Source of the DNA: Ceraceosorus guamensis
Lineage: Eukaryota; Basidiomycota; Exobasidiomycetes; Ceraceosorales; Ceraceosoraceae
Assembly: GCF_003144195.1 (NCBI RefSeq)
Contig: NW_020290055.1
Coordinates: 40,830 to 104,829 of the forward strand
Direction of reading: 5' to 3'
DNA: 64,000 nucleotides
This document shows, piece by piece, positions 54,401 to 64,000 of the stretch. The position numbers were made by a program, and so were the translations under genes. Position 1 is the first letter of the stretch; each line of letters begins with the position of its first letter. Below the pieces are notes generated by a model. It did not search any database. It saw nothing but the letters and a program-made list of their open reading frames with translations, and had not been told where the DNA came from.

Positions 54401-57400
54401 GCACTATGCTGAACTGCCTCACGCACGAACGCTTCACGAATCATCAATATCACACGCTGACCGATCCTGCCTCGGGACGGTACGAAGTGCACAGCGAGAA
54501 CTCGATCTTTTTCGAACTGGACGGACCCTATCGCGCAATGATATTGCCGAGTAGTAAGGAGGAAGATAAGCTGCTAAAGAAGCGGTATGCTGTGTTCGAG
54601 CATGATGGTAGTCTAGCGGAGCTCAAAGGCTTCGAGGTCAAACGAAGAGGAGAGCTCCAACTCATCAAGGATTTTCAAACGCAGATCTTCAAACAATTTC
54701 TCCTCGGCAGCACGTTGCAGGAATGCTATGCTGCGGTCGCGTCAGTTGCGGATCAGTGGCTCGACATTCTATTCTCGAAGGGTGCAACACTCTACGACGA
54801 GGAGCTAATTGACCTCATTGCCGAGAATAAGAGCATGTCTCGAACCCTTGCTGAGTATGGAGATCAAAAGTCTACCGCAATCACAACGGCCAAGCGCCTG
54901 GCGGAGTTCTTGGGCGCCCAGATGGTCAAGGACAAAGGCTTGGCCTGTAAATTTATCGTCTCTGCGAAACCTTTTGGCGCGCCTGTCACGGAGCGCGCGG
55001 TACCAGTGGCAATCTTCAATGCGGAGCCCGCCATCAAGCAGTATTACCTGCGCAGATTTCTGAGGGACCCGTCCCTGACTGACTTCGACCTTCGAAGCGT
55101 ACTGGATTGGGACTACTACATCGAGCGTTTCGGAGGAGTGATACAGAAGCTGATCACCATTCCGGCAGCTATGCAAAAGGTGCCGAATCCCGTCCCTCGG
55201 ATCCGCCATCCCGACTGGCTGTTCAAGCGAGTCACCGCAAGTGAGGACAAGTTCAAGCAGCGCAAGCTCACGGATGCCTTCCAAGTGCAACACGACAGGA
55301 GTTTGTCAATGAAACCATCTACGAGCGCTCTGCCATTGGCGAAGCCTGCCCTCAAGAATCAGAAAGTGGCTTCAGTGGTCGAGGTGGACGAGCTTGTCCC
55401 TGACCTTACGGTCGACTATCGTGGCTGGGTCCGCGTCATGAAGAAGAAATGGGCAAAGGAACGCAAAGCACGAGCTCAGCAGCAGGGCGCGCTCGGCGGT
55501 GCTGCACGAGGCAGAGGACTGGGGACGATGGACGCGATGCTCGCACGGAGATCTCAGACTCTGGCCACTGCTACATGGGATGTGGTGCAGATCAGTGGCG
55601 CATCAAATCCCGGCGAGTTCCGGCTATGGATTTCTGTGGCAGGTCAGCTGCAGAGCCTCAAGCTCCATGTGCCCCGCCAATTCTACATCAACTTCAAGAA
55701 ACCACCAAGACCTGAAACCTTTGGCACCGGCTACCTGTACGAGCGCGTGTCTCGCACGCTGCCTCGTGGTAGGCAGTGCTTGGAGCTGTACCGCATCACC
55801 GTCTCAGAGACAATGTACCTCGAGGAAGAGACGCACTTCTCATCGCTGCTCAATCACCCGAACGTGGATGGCGTCTTCGAAATGCAGGTGCCGCTTTCAG
55901 TCAGAGCTCACATCAATCTTGGCGGCTCTTGCGCGATCGATTCGAGGACTCCTGTGCCCATCGATCGCGTGCTCGATGCGGGTATATCTCTCCACGAATT
56001 GTCCAAGGCTGAGCGCCCTTCCGGCGCTCTGAGACGGCGAAAGTATCTCGACGGCGGAAGAGGACTCCGCTACTTTTGGCTCTACCATGCGCAGAAAGAC
56101 ACAAGACATTTCATCGGCCTTGTCTCGCCCGAAGGGCAGGCTCGCGTCCACGTTGTCGACACAGCCGGGCTGCAGCAGCTTCCGCGCCTCGAGCCAATGT
56201 ACGCCCAGCGAATCGCCAAATTCCGCGAAACTGACAAGGTAGTCGATGGAGAAGGCGTCTTTGACTATGCAGACGCATTGAGCATCGAGACTCGGGTCCA
56301 CACGACGCCGGAACGCGCCTTCCGTGCCGTTGCGAGGGAGCTCAGCACGATGCGAACGGCAAAGCAGGGTGGCGCTGTGCTGGTGATCAATTCGTCACGA
56401 CCCCAGGCTTACTACGAGCAAGCTCTGGGCGGGGCCGCGTCAGACTTTCCCATTATGGCCGCTCCGTCCTCACGAGCCGAAGACGACTTCCCGGCTCTCA
56501 ATTGGCAAATCGCGAGCGCGAGGAGGATGTTTGGCTGCTACCTGCGCCTATCATTGTGGCTGCAGCGGTGGCTGCAGCAGGCTGAACACTTCGACCTGCC
56601 ATTCTGCAACATCGAGCGCGACTTTGTGCTTGCCGGAGCAGACATCGACTTTGCACGCCGGTTGTTGGCGCAGGACATGGTGCTCTGGTGGTCGAGCACG
56701 CCGTCACCAGACCTTGGAGGGCGCGAAGAAGATGCTCACGCCGCTCAACGCTCTATCAAAGGAGACGAGGAGGGTTTGCTGGAGATTTCTCGCCCAGGGC
56801 TGTACTCTCGAGTCGTTCTGGAAATCGCCATGCGCGACTTGGCGATGGACGCTGTGCTGCAATCGGGCTCCGTCAATGACATGGAAGGGACTGCCGCAGG
56901 GTCAATGGCCTTCGACACGTCTTCGCACAATCTTGACGAGTATGCAAAAGGCACTGTGCACTCGGAGACTTCACTCGGTGATGCCGTATTGACATCGCAA
57001 GTCTTTACTACCGTCAAAGCAATGGTCAAGGCGTGGTTCATCGACAAGGTGCACGGAAAAGCTGCTTACTCGGGACGACTCGCTGACAATTTCTGGAGAT
57101 GGGTGTCCACCCCGGAGAGCGCACTCTTCGAGCCTGCACTCAAGGCCTTCCTGCAGGGACTAATGCGCAAAACACTCCTCCAGCTGCTGGCAGAATTCAA
57201 GCGACTCGGAGCATCAATTGTCTTCGCTTCACCCAGTCGGTTGTTCCTCTTGACGTCTAAGCCCACGGGTGGAAGCGCCGCGGCGTACGGCCGCTACTTG
57301 CTGTCTGCGGTGGCAAGCAGAGACCTCTTCAAACATTTGCAATTGGCCATCACCAATCACTGGGAGCTACTTTTGTGGATGGATGAAGCCAATTTTGGCG

Positions 57401-58473
57401 GTGTAGTCTCACCGGATCCAAATGCAATTGAGCCCAGTCAGACTTGGGAGACTGACATGAACTGGAACGTCCAGGAATTCTTGCCTCGCGCCCTTCGTCA
57501 GCGCTTCGCTGCAGTCATCGGCGCCTTCCTGTTCCACTTGTACGAGAACAAGCGCCGCAACATGATTGCGTTCGAGCGGACGCCACTGCGGGTGATTCAG
57601 CAAGCGACGACGCCGCTTGCCGGCACGCAGAGAGACCACCAAGTGGATGAATCCGCTGTGCAGAATGAAAGTGCGGACATGGCAGACCCGAACAAGGCCC
57701 TCGTCGATCCTCTCAAAACGGCGGAGATCAAAGCGGCCAAGGACTACGTCAATCACAAGCTTACTCGCCAATTGTTACGGGTGGTCGCTGAGGTTCGCCA
57801 CGAATATCAAGCTGCCCAAGCAGCGGGAGCAGAGGACGAAGAGGCATACTTTGAGGCAACCGAGCATTGGTCCTTTCCTGACCTTCCTGGCCGGCTCGTG
57901 CAAGCGACGGGCGACCTTTCGCCTGCGTTGGAGTTCGTCAAGACCACGATGGCAGTCTTGGGCCTTGCGAAAGACTTGAACGTCGAAGTCGGCATTTGCC
58001 GTCGCAACCTGCTCGAGTTGCTCGGCGTCCGAGAATTCGCAGCGGTGGCAGAGTGGCGAAACCCGTGCGAATCGTTCAAGTTACCGATGGTCATCTGCTC
58101 TTTCTGCAACGATGAGCGGACGCTGGATTTGACGCGGGATGCGGATCTGATGCCGGCACGACCTGGAGAAGCTCGAGAGTGGCAATGCGCCTGCTGCAAA
58201 TTTGCCTACGACCGATCAGCGATCGAAGCGCGCCTCGTATCCATTGCGCAGTCGCTGTTGTTGACGTTTGCGCTGCAAGATTTGCGCTGCAACAAGTGTG
58301 GAGGAGTCAGAGCCAACAACATGGCGCCACACTGCTCTTGCTCTGGATCCTGGGGACTGACTGTGTCCAGGAAAGATACCATGAGACGCTTGACGCTTAT
58401 ACGCAGTCTTGCTCGCTATCATGCCTTGCATGTCCTTGAGAGCGCCGTGGAGCCCCTCCTAGCCAACACCTAG
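51430..58473 (+). CDS. POL2: DNA polymerase epsilon catalytic subunit A
   Basis: Three exons join in phase to 2303 residues: 51430-52300, 52374-53362 and 53422-58473, close to the yeast (2222) and human (2286) lengths. The proofreading exonuclease is intact: Exo I FDIETTK at about 326-332, Exo [13 protein letters not shown] near 413-423, Exo [16 protein letters not shown] near 510-522. Polymerase motif A is [10 protein letters not shown] (about 677-686), motif [11 protein letters not shown], and motif C ELDTDG (about 913-918), the DTD form characteristic of Pol epsilon. Cysteines at about 702, 705 and 714 ([13 protein letters not shown]) plus STICQREN fit the Fe-S cluster of the catalytic domain. 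The inactive second polymerase-exonuclease half follows. The C-terminus ends with CysA and CysB zinc modules ([32 protein letters not shown]). The enzyme is the leading-strand replicase. A glycine- and arginine-rich N-terminus ([18 protein letters not shown]) is typical. Confidence 0.98.
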
Positions 58474-58742
58474 AGCCCCTGATCCATATTTGCAGCATCA
58501 TTCGTACCTTTCCAGACAGTCACGAGCATTCAACCTCGCATTCTTGCATACCATAAGACCAATGACATTGCTAGCATCCAGAGGAGACAATCATTAGGGA
58601 GTTGCGCATCAATGTGAGCGGCAGGGCCCTCCCGTGCGCAGCACAGTTTGACGCGCATCAAATTGTGTTGCTGGAGATGGACAATCAGGATCAAGCTCAG
58701 CACAGGGGCACCGGTGTTAGCTGAGTTTGCCAAAATCACCTC

Positions 58743-60893
58743 TCACCTTCTGGCAAGCATTCTATCATGTTGTTTCTTGGCTTGCAAAGCGCACAAAGCA
58801 GCTGGGGAGGAGGATGAGCAGAGTCAATTGGCTTGGCAAACACTTCGCAGTGATCCATAAAGCATGGCTTCTCACCTCCCACTCCACTGCCATCCTTTGC
58901 AAGTGCCATTCGCACGCGCTTCTCGGCGCCTTCTCCGACAAGATCTCGCAATGCCTCCCTTACCCTGAAGTTGACGCGGCGCAGGAAATGTAGTCAGATC
59001 TGCGAGGTCCGCTCTAGGAGCAGTCTTCGACGTGCTCACCATTCTTCAAAGTAAGGCAGGAATTCGTACACGCTTCCGTCGCAGCCAATATCGATGTAGT
59101 CGGATTCCTGCAACTCGGCACCTCCTCGATGCTGGTCGTGCCCGGTATGCTGCAAGGTTGCCGCAATAGCGACGCTGCTCAACCTAGCTGCCCGCCTTCC
59201 CACAATTTTGCACACTGCCTTGACAGTCTCGACATCTCCCTCGGCAACGTGCTCAGCTTTGATACCTAACGTGTCCACCAGAACCAATCGAGTGGGCGAG
59301 TCGGCAGAATTCGAGGGCTTCTTGTCTGCGAGGACTGCTGACACGTACGCGGTGTCGAAGCCGTACTGCTTGTTTAGTAGCTCTGAGGAAAAGCCTTGGA
59401 AGAGATGCAGAGAGTCCACAAGATGGATCAAGACTGTCCGCACAACCTCGCCAAGATCTGCGACGGAGAAGCGGCCATGCACGTGAGCGATCTCCGAATT
59501 GAGCGCAGTAAATGTCAAACGTACACATTCCGCTAATCATTTTCTCAAAAGCGTGGTGTCGAGGTCTGATCGCAGTCCGATCAACTGTATTGTCAAACAA
59601 GGTGATGAGTAGCGCAGCGCGCTGGAAGCGGCCCCAAAAGTGTCAGCAGACGACGCAAGCTCCAAACGCGTCCGGATGTCTTCATCGGAACGCACCTCGT
59701 CATCGAAGCCTCCCCATTCGGTGTTGATGATCATCGTCTCTTCACCGTGAGCGTGAGCCGCATTCATCTTGCCAATTCTTTCTACCGCCTCCACATAAGC
59801 TCCATTGGTGCCTGTGCCAAAGATGGCTCCAAGCAACGCTCCCTTGGCATGGTAAGCGTGTGCCAACAGCGCCCCGACAGTGTCGTTGACCAGCGCATTC
59901 ACCCGGACAGGGACATGTTGCCGGTCCAGACACCCTTGCAGCAGCTGTACGACTTCTAGACCCACGGCCCCAGGACAGCTGAAACCTTTCGTCCAGCTGA
60001 TAAGAGTGCCTCGATCTATAGCTGTTTGTTCCACGGGCTGCAAGCAGTCGTGCGCCGCGTTGAAATGAGGTTAGCATTCTGGCTACTATGCCGCAAATTC
60101 CGACGTCCTTGGTGTTATCACGCACGAAGCTGAAGGTGAAGCCCATGAGCAAAGGCCCATCCTGCGGGTTCTGAGGAGCCGCGCTGCTAAAATCCTTCAA
60201 GAACTTGGCCACTGAAGCAGCAATGTAGTCGAACAGGTTCTCGACTGGGCCAGTCTTGAGCTGATCGGAACTGTATCAGTGAGATGAAAGCTCGTCAAAG
60301 AATGCACACGAGCGCCCTAGAATGTGTGAGTCGGACCTACTCACACCTTGTACTTTTCCTGCTTCATGCTCACCTTCCCTTCACCACCGAGCGTCACTTC
60401 GCATACGCGCCTGTAAGGATCGACAACGAGTCTGTGAGCGGGAGAATCCCTTCTGCTGTCATACGAGGCCGATCATGCCTCGCTCGTCTGCTCGGAGCGG
60501 CACAAAGCGCTTGATGATCCTCTACGCACAAATTCGTTCCGCCCAGGTCCAGAGCCAAGTAGACGCCTTTTTCCGATCCATCCGGCGTGCCCGTGACTGT
60601 CGGTAGATGGTTCTGGCATCAGTACGAGCTCGCTCGACAGGGCTGCATTCTTCTGCACTTTTCGACAGAGGAAGCACGCAGCAAGTGTCGAGACGATTGC
60701 TTGAAGGCAAACCCATTCCGCACGCACCATAGCTGGGTATCATGGCCATCGCAGCTCCATGATTTTGTAAGCCGTACACCATCCTTTCTCTGAACCTGTC
60801 CAAGATGCCTTGCAGCTTGATCTTCGAGAGATCGAACTGCTCCTCGATGGAAGCAAGGGCCGAGGAAAGCGAAGGGTGCGATGCGGACGGCAT
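58743..60893 (-). CDS. Hexokinase/glucokinase
   Basis: Nine exons join in phase to 482 residues: 60728-60893, 60530-60596, 60345-60410, 60126-60270, 59696-60037, 59525-59621, 59040-59457, 58876-58964 and 58743-58801. The glucose/ATP fold is clear: YLALDLGGTNLRV (phosphate-1 motif, about 68-80), KVSDQLKTGPVENLFDYIA, LLMGFTFSFPVEQTAIDRGT, LISWTKGF (sugar contact), VNDTVGALLAHAY with the catalytic Asp, FGTGTNGAYVE, INTEWGGFDDE, FEKMISGMYLGEVVRTVLIH, and the C-terminal YIDIGCDGSVYEFLPYFEEW. It phosphorylates glucose or other hexoses at C6 in the cytosol, the entry step of glycolysis. The DDERAALLITLFDN junction fixes the fifth intron. With eight introns it is the most fragmented gene in the window. 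Whether it is hexokinase proper or glucokinase cannot be decided from sequence alone. Confidence 0.96.
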
Positions 60894-61812
60894 CTTTGCG
60901 CGAGGGGCAGGATGAGTCCCGCACTGGTGAAAGCGTCCTTGCTTAGCCGCTGCCGCGATTGTGCAAGTGTCGGTGAGGAACTCTCGTGGTTCTTTTTGAA
61001 TGCGAATCGCGGGCGAAGCTATCTTCCGAGCTTGGGGCTGAGCCTCCTCTCTGGAGGTCTCTTGTTCGCGCGTCCAGAAATCTGGACTCAAAAGTTGCGA
61101 AGATGCTCGCTAGCTTGAGGTGACTAGAATGACAGGCTAACGAGCTGAGCAAGGCAAGCGACCAAGAGAGGGATGAGGAAGTGCAAATGAGAAGTGCACC
61201 TTACTCCATCTTCAATCAAAATCTTGAATCTTGAAGCTGTATGCAGGCACAGCTGCTTGCCGCACGTAGGCGACTCGTGACGCACGGCTGTGAACTACGT
61301 GGTCGCCCCCTCACCAGCCATATAGCATGCAGCAGCTGTTGTGACTTTTCGGGTGGAGCTCGGAGTCTTGGGCCGTGCGGGTCTCTACGTGCTTGGCGTG
61401 ACTTCCCCGCGTGCAGTCAAGTTTCCTCCCGAAAGATGAGGTGCGCGCGGCGCGCATGGGGGTGTGGCTTGAGAGCTTGAAGTCAAGACTCATCACAAGT
61501 CTCAAGTCAAGAGTGATGGGTCAGGCTGGTCGCTCGACCTGATCGCGGTGAGGCATAGGGAGTCGTGGGTACACCACGCGAGAGGCCGTGTGTGTGTTCA
61601 TTTGCCTGCAAATCGTCTCCAGACTTCACGTTCTCAGCTCACGGGACGAAATCCTCGAAGCACTTGGTGCACCCATGACTCCGAAGTGCCCTCTCGAACA
61701 GACAAGTCTCGATAACGCGCAATGCTCAGAAATGCCCAATCCCACGTCGAAATGCGTTATGATTACAGTTGCGTTCAAAGGTCATGTGGGGAGCGCGCAA
61801 TACAATATCTCA
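60894..61812. other. Intergenic region between hexokinase start and Rrp7 stop (both -)
   Basis: About 920 bp holding the hexokinase promoter and leader and the Rrp7 3' UTR. The frame upstream of the hexokinase ATG stays open for about 66 codons without an ATG, so a non-ATG extension cannot be excluded. ATCTTGAATCTTGAAG and TTGAAGTCAAGACTCATC/AAGTCTCAAGTCAAG words near 61210 and 61480 are short inverted or repeated motifs. No gene is visible. Confidence 0.55.
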
Positions 61813-63042
61813 TCAGTAAGGATTAAATCGTCTGGAATTCTTGAGCTTCTCAACCTTTTGTTTGTCCTTCTCAAATTGTTCTCTGAGCGAAGCTAGCTGT
61901 TCGCGCTTCTTCTCCCTAATCTGAAAGCGGTAGAAATCCTCCAATTCTTTCGACTTCTTCTTCCCCGATCCACTTGCTCCGTTTTCCTGCTGCGTCATGA
62001 ACTTACTAGCGACGCGCACAGTCGAGCCTCTGGCAGCTGGTCCACTCTTGAATCCTGAAGCGTCCGCACCTCCTTCCGCAGTCCGGCCGAAGCGTCCGCC
62101 TCTCTGAACAATGGTGAAGCCATCCTCATCAAGCATCTCTCCATCCGGTCCGTAGCTAGCTACAGGCACGCCTCCCTTGTCTTTTGCCTGCGGGTGCTCC
62201 TTGACCCAAGTATAGTGGGCGATGACACTATCGACGTGCTTTGTGATTGCATCGGGAGTGGGTCTCTGGGCCCTATATCGCGAGACGAAGTACTCTAGAC
62301 CCAAAGGAGGCACGCTCTGTCCCGCTTCAAGCGCTGCCTGACCAGCACTTCCTGGCCGCTTCTTCTGGCCATGTGGGCGCGAATCTTCCATCGCAGCCAA
62401 TGCTGCTGCGCTTTGCGCATTGCGAATATCTGCCCAAGCATCTGGCCATGAAGTGCTGTCTGGCAAGCTGAGAGCGCGCTGCGCGCAAGAAGCGTCGAGA
62501 AAAGTGACATGTGCTGATACAGATGTGCCATGCAAGCGGTGCGGATGTCGAGGATCTGAGGGCGGCAGGGGTACGATTGCTGGAGGCCCAGATGATTTCT
62601 TGCCACCTCTATGCTTGCCAACATTCGATGACGTCGCTGCGCTTGTCGAACTGCCAGCTTGCTCCTGAAACCCTTCATCTGGACCTCCAGCATCCATCCC
62701 GTCTTCATCCTCGCTGACGGAGCCGGGAGACTGATTCCAGAATTGCACAACTTCGATGGGCCCGGCTTTTGCAAAGATAGCGCGGACGTGTCGGTCAGTT
62801 GTATCCGTAGGTAGATTCACCACGAACAAAGTTCGTGTCTGACTTGTCGTCGCTTCGACACGACCCTTCTCTTGATGGATCCTGATATACAGCACTTGAG
62901 ATCCTAGGCGCAAGACACGAAACCCAGACACCGTAGCGAAGCCAGCAGCGCCCTTGTTCTTCTTGGACACTGTATGCGATGCACTGGAGTTTCGAGCTTC
63001 ATCTTCCGCGCGAGAGGCGGTCTTCGACTTTGAGCGAGCCAT
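61813..63042 (-). CDS. RRP7: Ribosomal RNA-processing protein 7 (Rrp7)
   Basis: A single exon encodes 409 residues, beginning at ATG 63040-63042 (MARSKSKTASRAED). The frame continues upstream to 63147 without an ATG. The N-terminal RRM-like domain spans about 29-190 (FRVLRLGSQVLYIRI, TRTLFVVNLPTDTTDRHVRA, FAKAGPIEVVQFW, then GTSVSAHVTFLDASCAQRAL) with an acidic low-complexity insertion. The C-terminal Rrp7 signature is clear: DEDGFTIVQRGGRFG and DFYRFQIREKKREQLASLRE followed by FEKDKQKVEKLKNSRRFNPY at the very end. Rrp7 acts in the nucleolus with the UTP-C/SSU processome during 18S rRNA maturation and 40S assembly. Length is somewhat above yeast Rrp7 (297) because of the insertions. It probably shares a divergent promoter with the gene starting at 63877. 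Confidence 0.95.
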   Translation of the reverse strand: MARSKSKTASRAEDEARNSSASHTVSKKNKGAAGFATVSGFRVLRLGSQVLYIRIHQEKGRVEATTSQTRTLFVVNLPTDTTDRHVRAIFAKAGPIEVVQFWNQSPGSVSEDEDGMDAGGPDEGFQEQAGSSTSAATSSNVGKHRGGKKSSGPPAIVPLPPSDPRHPHRLHGTSVSAHVTFLDASCAQRALSLPDSTSWPDAWADIRNAQSAAALAAMEDSRPHGQKKRPGSAGQAALEAGQSVPPLGLEYFVSRYRAQRPTPDAITKHVDSVIAHYTWVKEHPQAKDKGGVPVASYGPDGEMLDEDGFTIVQRGGRFGRTAEGGADASGFKSGPAARGSTVRVASKFMTQQENGASGSGKKKSKELEDFYRFQIREKKREQLASLREQFEKDKQKVEKLKNSRRFNPY

Positions 63043-63876
63043 TGCAGTGACTTGAAGCGACGAGAAGGCAGGTAAGTAAAGAGTCAGCTGTAAATCTTCC
63101 TTGCCACCACTGCCGTATGGCGCCCCATCGCTCCACCGATATGACAACGTTCAGGATTGCAGAATGTATGCTCGTCAACGGTATGCCTAGCGTGACAACC
63201 TTGGACTGTTGAGCTTGATAATGTGATTTGAATTCGATCATCTTTACGTTGACTTGACCTGCCCTCCCCTGATCCCGACTCCGCACGCTTTGCGTCCCAA
63301 CGATGATCAACACTCACCTCTTCACTGGGCCGCCTAACAAAACTGCTGTGCGCTCGAGATTTCCAAATGCTGGTTGGATGAGGTGCAAATGCGGTGGAAG
63401 AGATCGACGCCGATGTTGACATAAACATAGAAGCGGTCAGTTGGAGCCCAGGCACCCTGTGGCCTGCGCTGTCTGTGCTGTGGTGTTGAAAGCGCAAGAT
63501 CTTGCAATTGAAGCAGCCAAAATATTTCGACGGCTTATTCGGCCGGGAACAGCCGATGTGATCTATGCATACCGCTTTGGCTGCATGCATGCACAGCAGG
63601 CTCAGCATCAGACGCGGCGACGACCACGCTGCGGCAGTCAATTTTCCAAGGCGACGCGCAACAGGCCTACAGCTGCAACGGCGAGGCTGCGCGCGCTGTG
63701 GCAGGGCGGAAAGGTGAAGACCACGTGGCCTGGCGATCTCTGCAGTCCCATCTTCGCGCGCTGCGCTCGAATTCGAGCTCCATGCGGCGTTGACCTGCCT
63801 CCAAGATTGACATGCTCGCACTCATTCACCACAATCGCCATCGCACCTCCTCGATTCGACCCACATACACCTCAAG
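63043..63876. promoter_or_regulatory. Divergent region between Rrp7 (-) and the right-edge gene (+)
   Basis: 834 bp without a supportable gene. The + strand frame at 63441-63971 crosses the proposed start and donor at 63877-63893 and is not favoured. Confidence 0.5.
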
Positions 63877-63893
63877 ATGTCGGCTGCCAAGAC
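63877..63893 (+). CDS. Probable first exon of a gene running off the right edge
   Basis: ATG at 63877 in the context CTCAAGATGTCGG starts MSAAK plus two bases, followed at 63894 by a GTGAGC donor like those of the other genes here. A TACTGAC branch-type sequence lies at 63966-63972, followed by a pyrimidine-rich tract, so the first intron would end just outside the window. Very short first exons also occur in the kinase gene (33 nt) in this window. The product cannot be identified from five residues. A chance ATG-donor pair remains possible. Confidence 0.45.
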
Positions 63894-64000
63894 GTGAGCA
63901 TCGACAGGCTCGTACTGTACTGGTGCCTGGAAGGCCAGACAGCCATGAGAGAGGTGGAAACTCAATACTGACGCATGATCCCTCCTTTTTATACCCCCCC

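Noticed and set aside
63441-63971. 176-codon + strand frame at the right end
   Set aside because: It crosses the proposed start exon and its GTGAGC donor in another frame, and has no recognisable content.

Overview
The window is nuclear DNA from a fungus, most likely a basidiomycete of the smut lineage (Ustilaginomycotina). Genes are on both strands, compact, and interrupted by short introns with GTGAGT-type donors and CAG or TAG acceptors. Most reconstructed introns are 50-131 nt. The strongest lineage hint is a gene for only the C-terminal third of the cytoplasmic dynein heavy chain, beginning with its own ATG. A split dynein of this kind is known from Ustilago maydis (dyn1/dyn2). All exon models were built by hand from splice signals, reading-frame phase and remembered family motifs. 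No search or RNA evidence was available.

Layout. 1-1438 (-): secreted GMC oxidoreductase, cut by the left edge. 4457-6145 (-): CENP-U/Ame1-like kinetochore protein. 6984-7893 (+): GAR1. 8284-11159 (-): polyadenylation factor Fip1. 12337-14471 (+): orphan cysteine-rich single-pass membrane protein. 14995-17037 (-): YANK/STK32-type AGC kinase with an acylation-type N-terminus. 19950-24902 (-): very large CSL (CBF1/Su(H)/Lag-1) transcription factor. 24903-31553: 6.65 kb in which I see no gene. 31554-33431 (-): WRAP53/TCAB1-like WD40 protein. 34047-39129 (+): C-terminal dynein heavy chain. 39314-42625 (-): orphan SIM, Q-rich and coiled-coil protein. 44170-46028 (+): PQ-loop vacuolar amino-acid transporter. 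46585-48801 (-): COG2907-like FAD oxidoreductase. 49413-50601 (+): cyclin-L-like protein. 51430-58473 (+): DNA polymerase epsilon catalytic subunit. 58743-60893 (-): hexokinase. 61813-63042 (-): Rrp7. 63877-63893 (+): probable first exon of a gene leaving the right edge.

Most genes are housekeeping functions. H/ACA RNP and rRNA maturation are represented by GAR1, WRAP53 and Rrp7. mRNA processing is represented by Fip1 and the cyclin-L-like protein, and chromosome biology by CENP-U, Pol2 and dynein. There is no biosynthetic cluster, no intact transposon, no CRISPR and no convincing tRNA or rRNA gene. The neighbours do not form a pathway, as expected for a eukaryotic chromosome, but several pairs share short divergent promoters: CENP-U/GAR1, Fip1/orphan membrane protein, WRAP53/dynein, FAD enzyme/cyclin and Rrp7/right-edge gene.

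The items most worth a second look are the split dynein, the two orphan proteins, the CSL factor with a large insertion in its DNA-binding core, the fungal TCAB1 homologue, the 6.65 kb gene-free stretch, and an AT-rich island holding a tRNA-like T-arm hairpin followed by a T-run.
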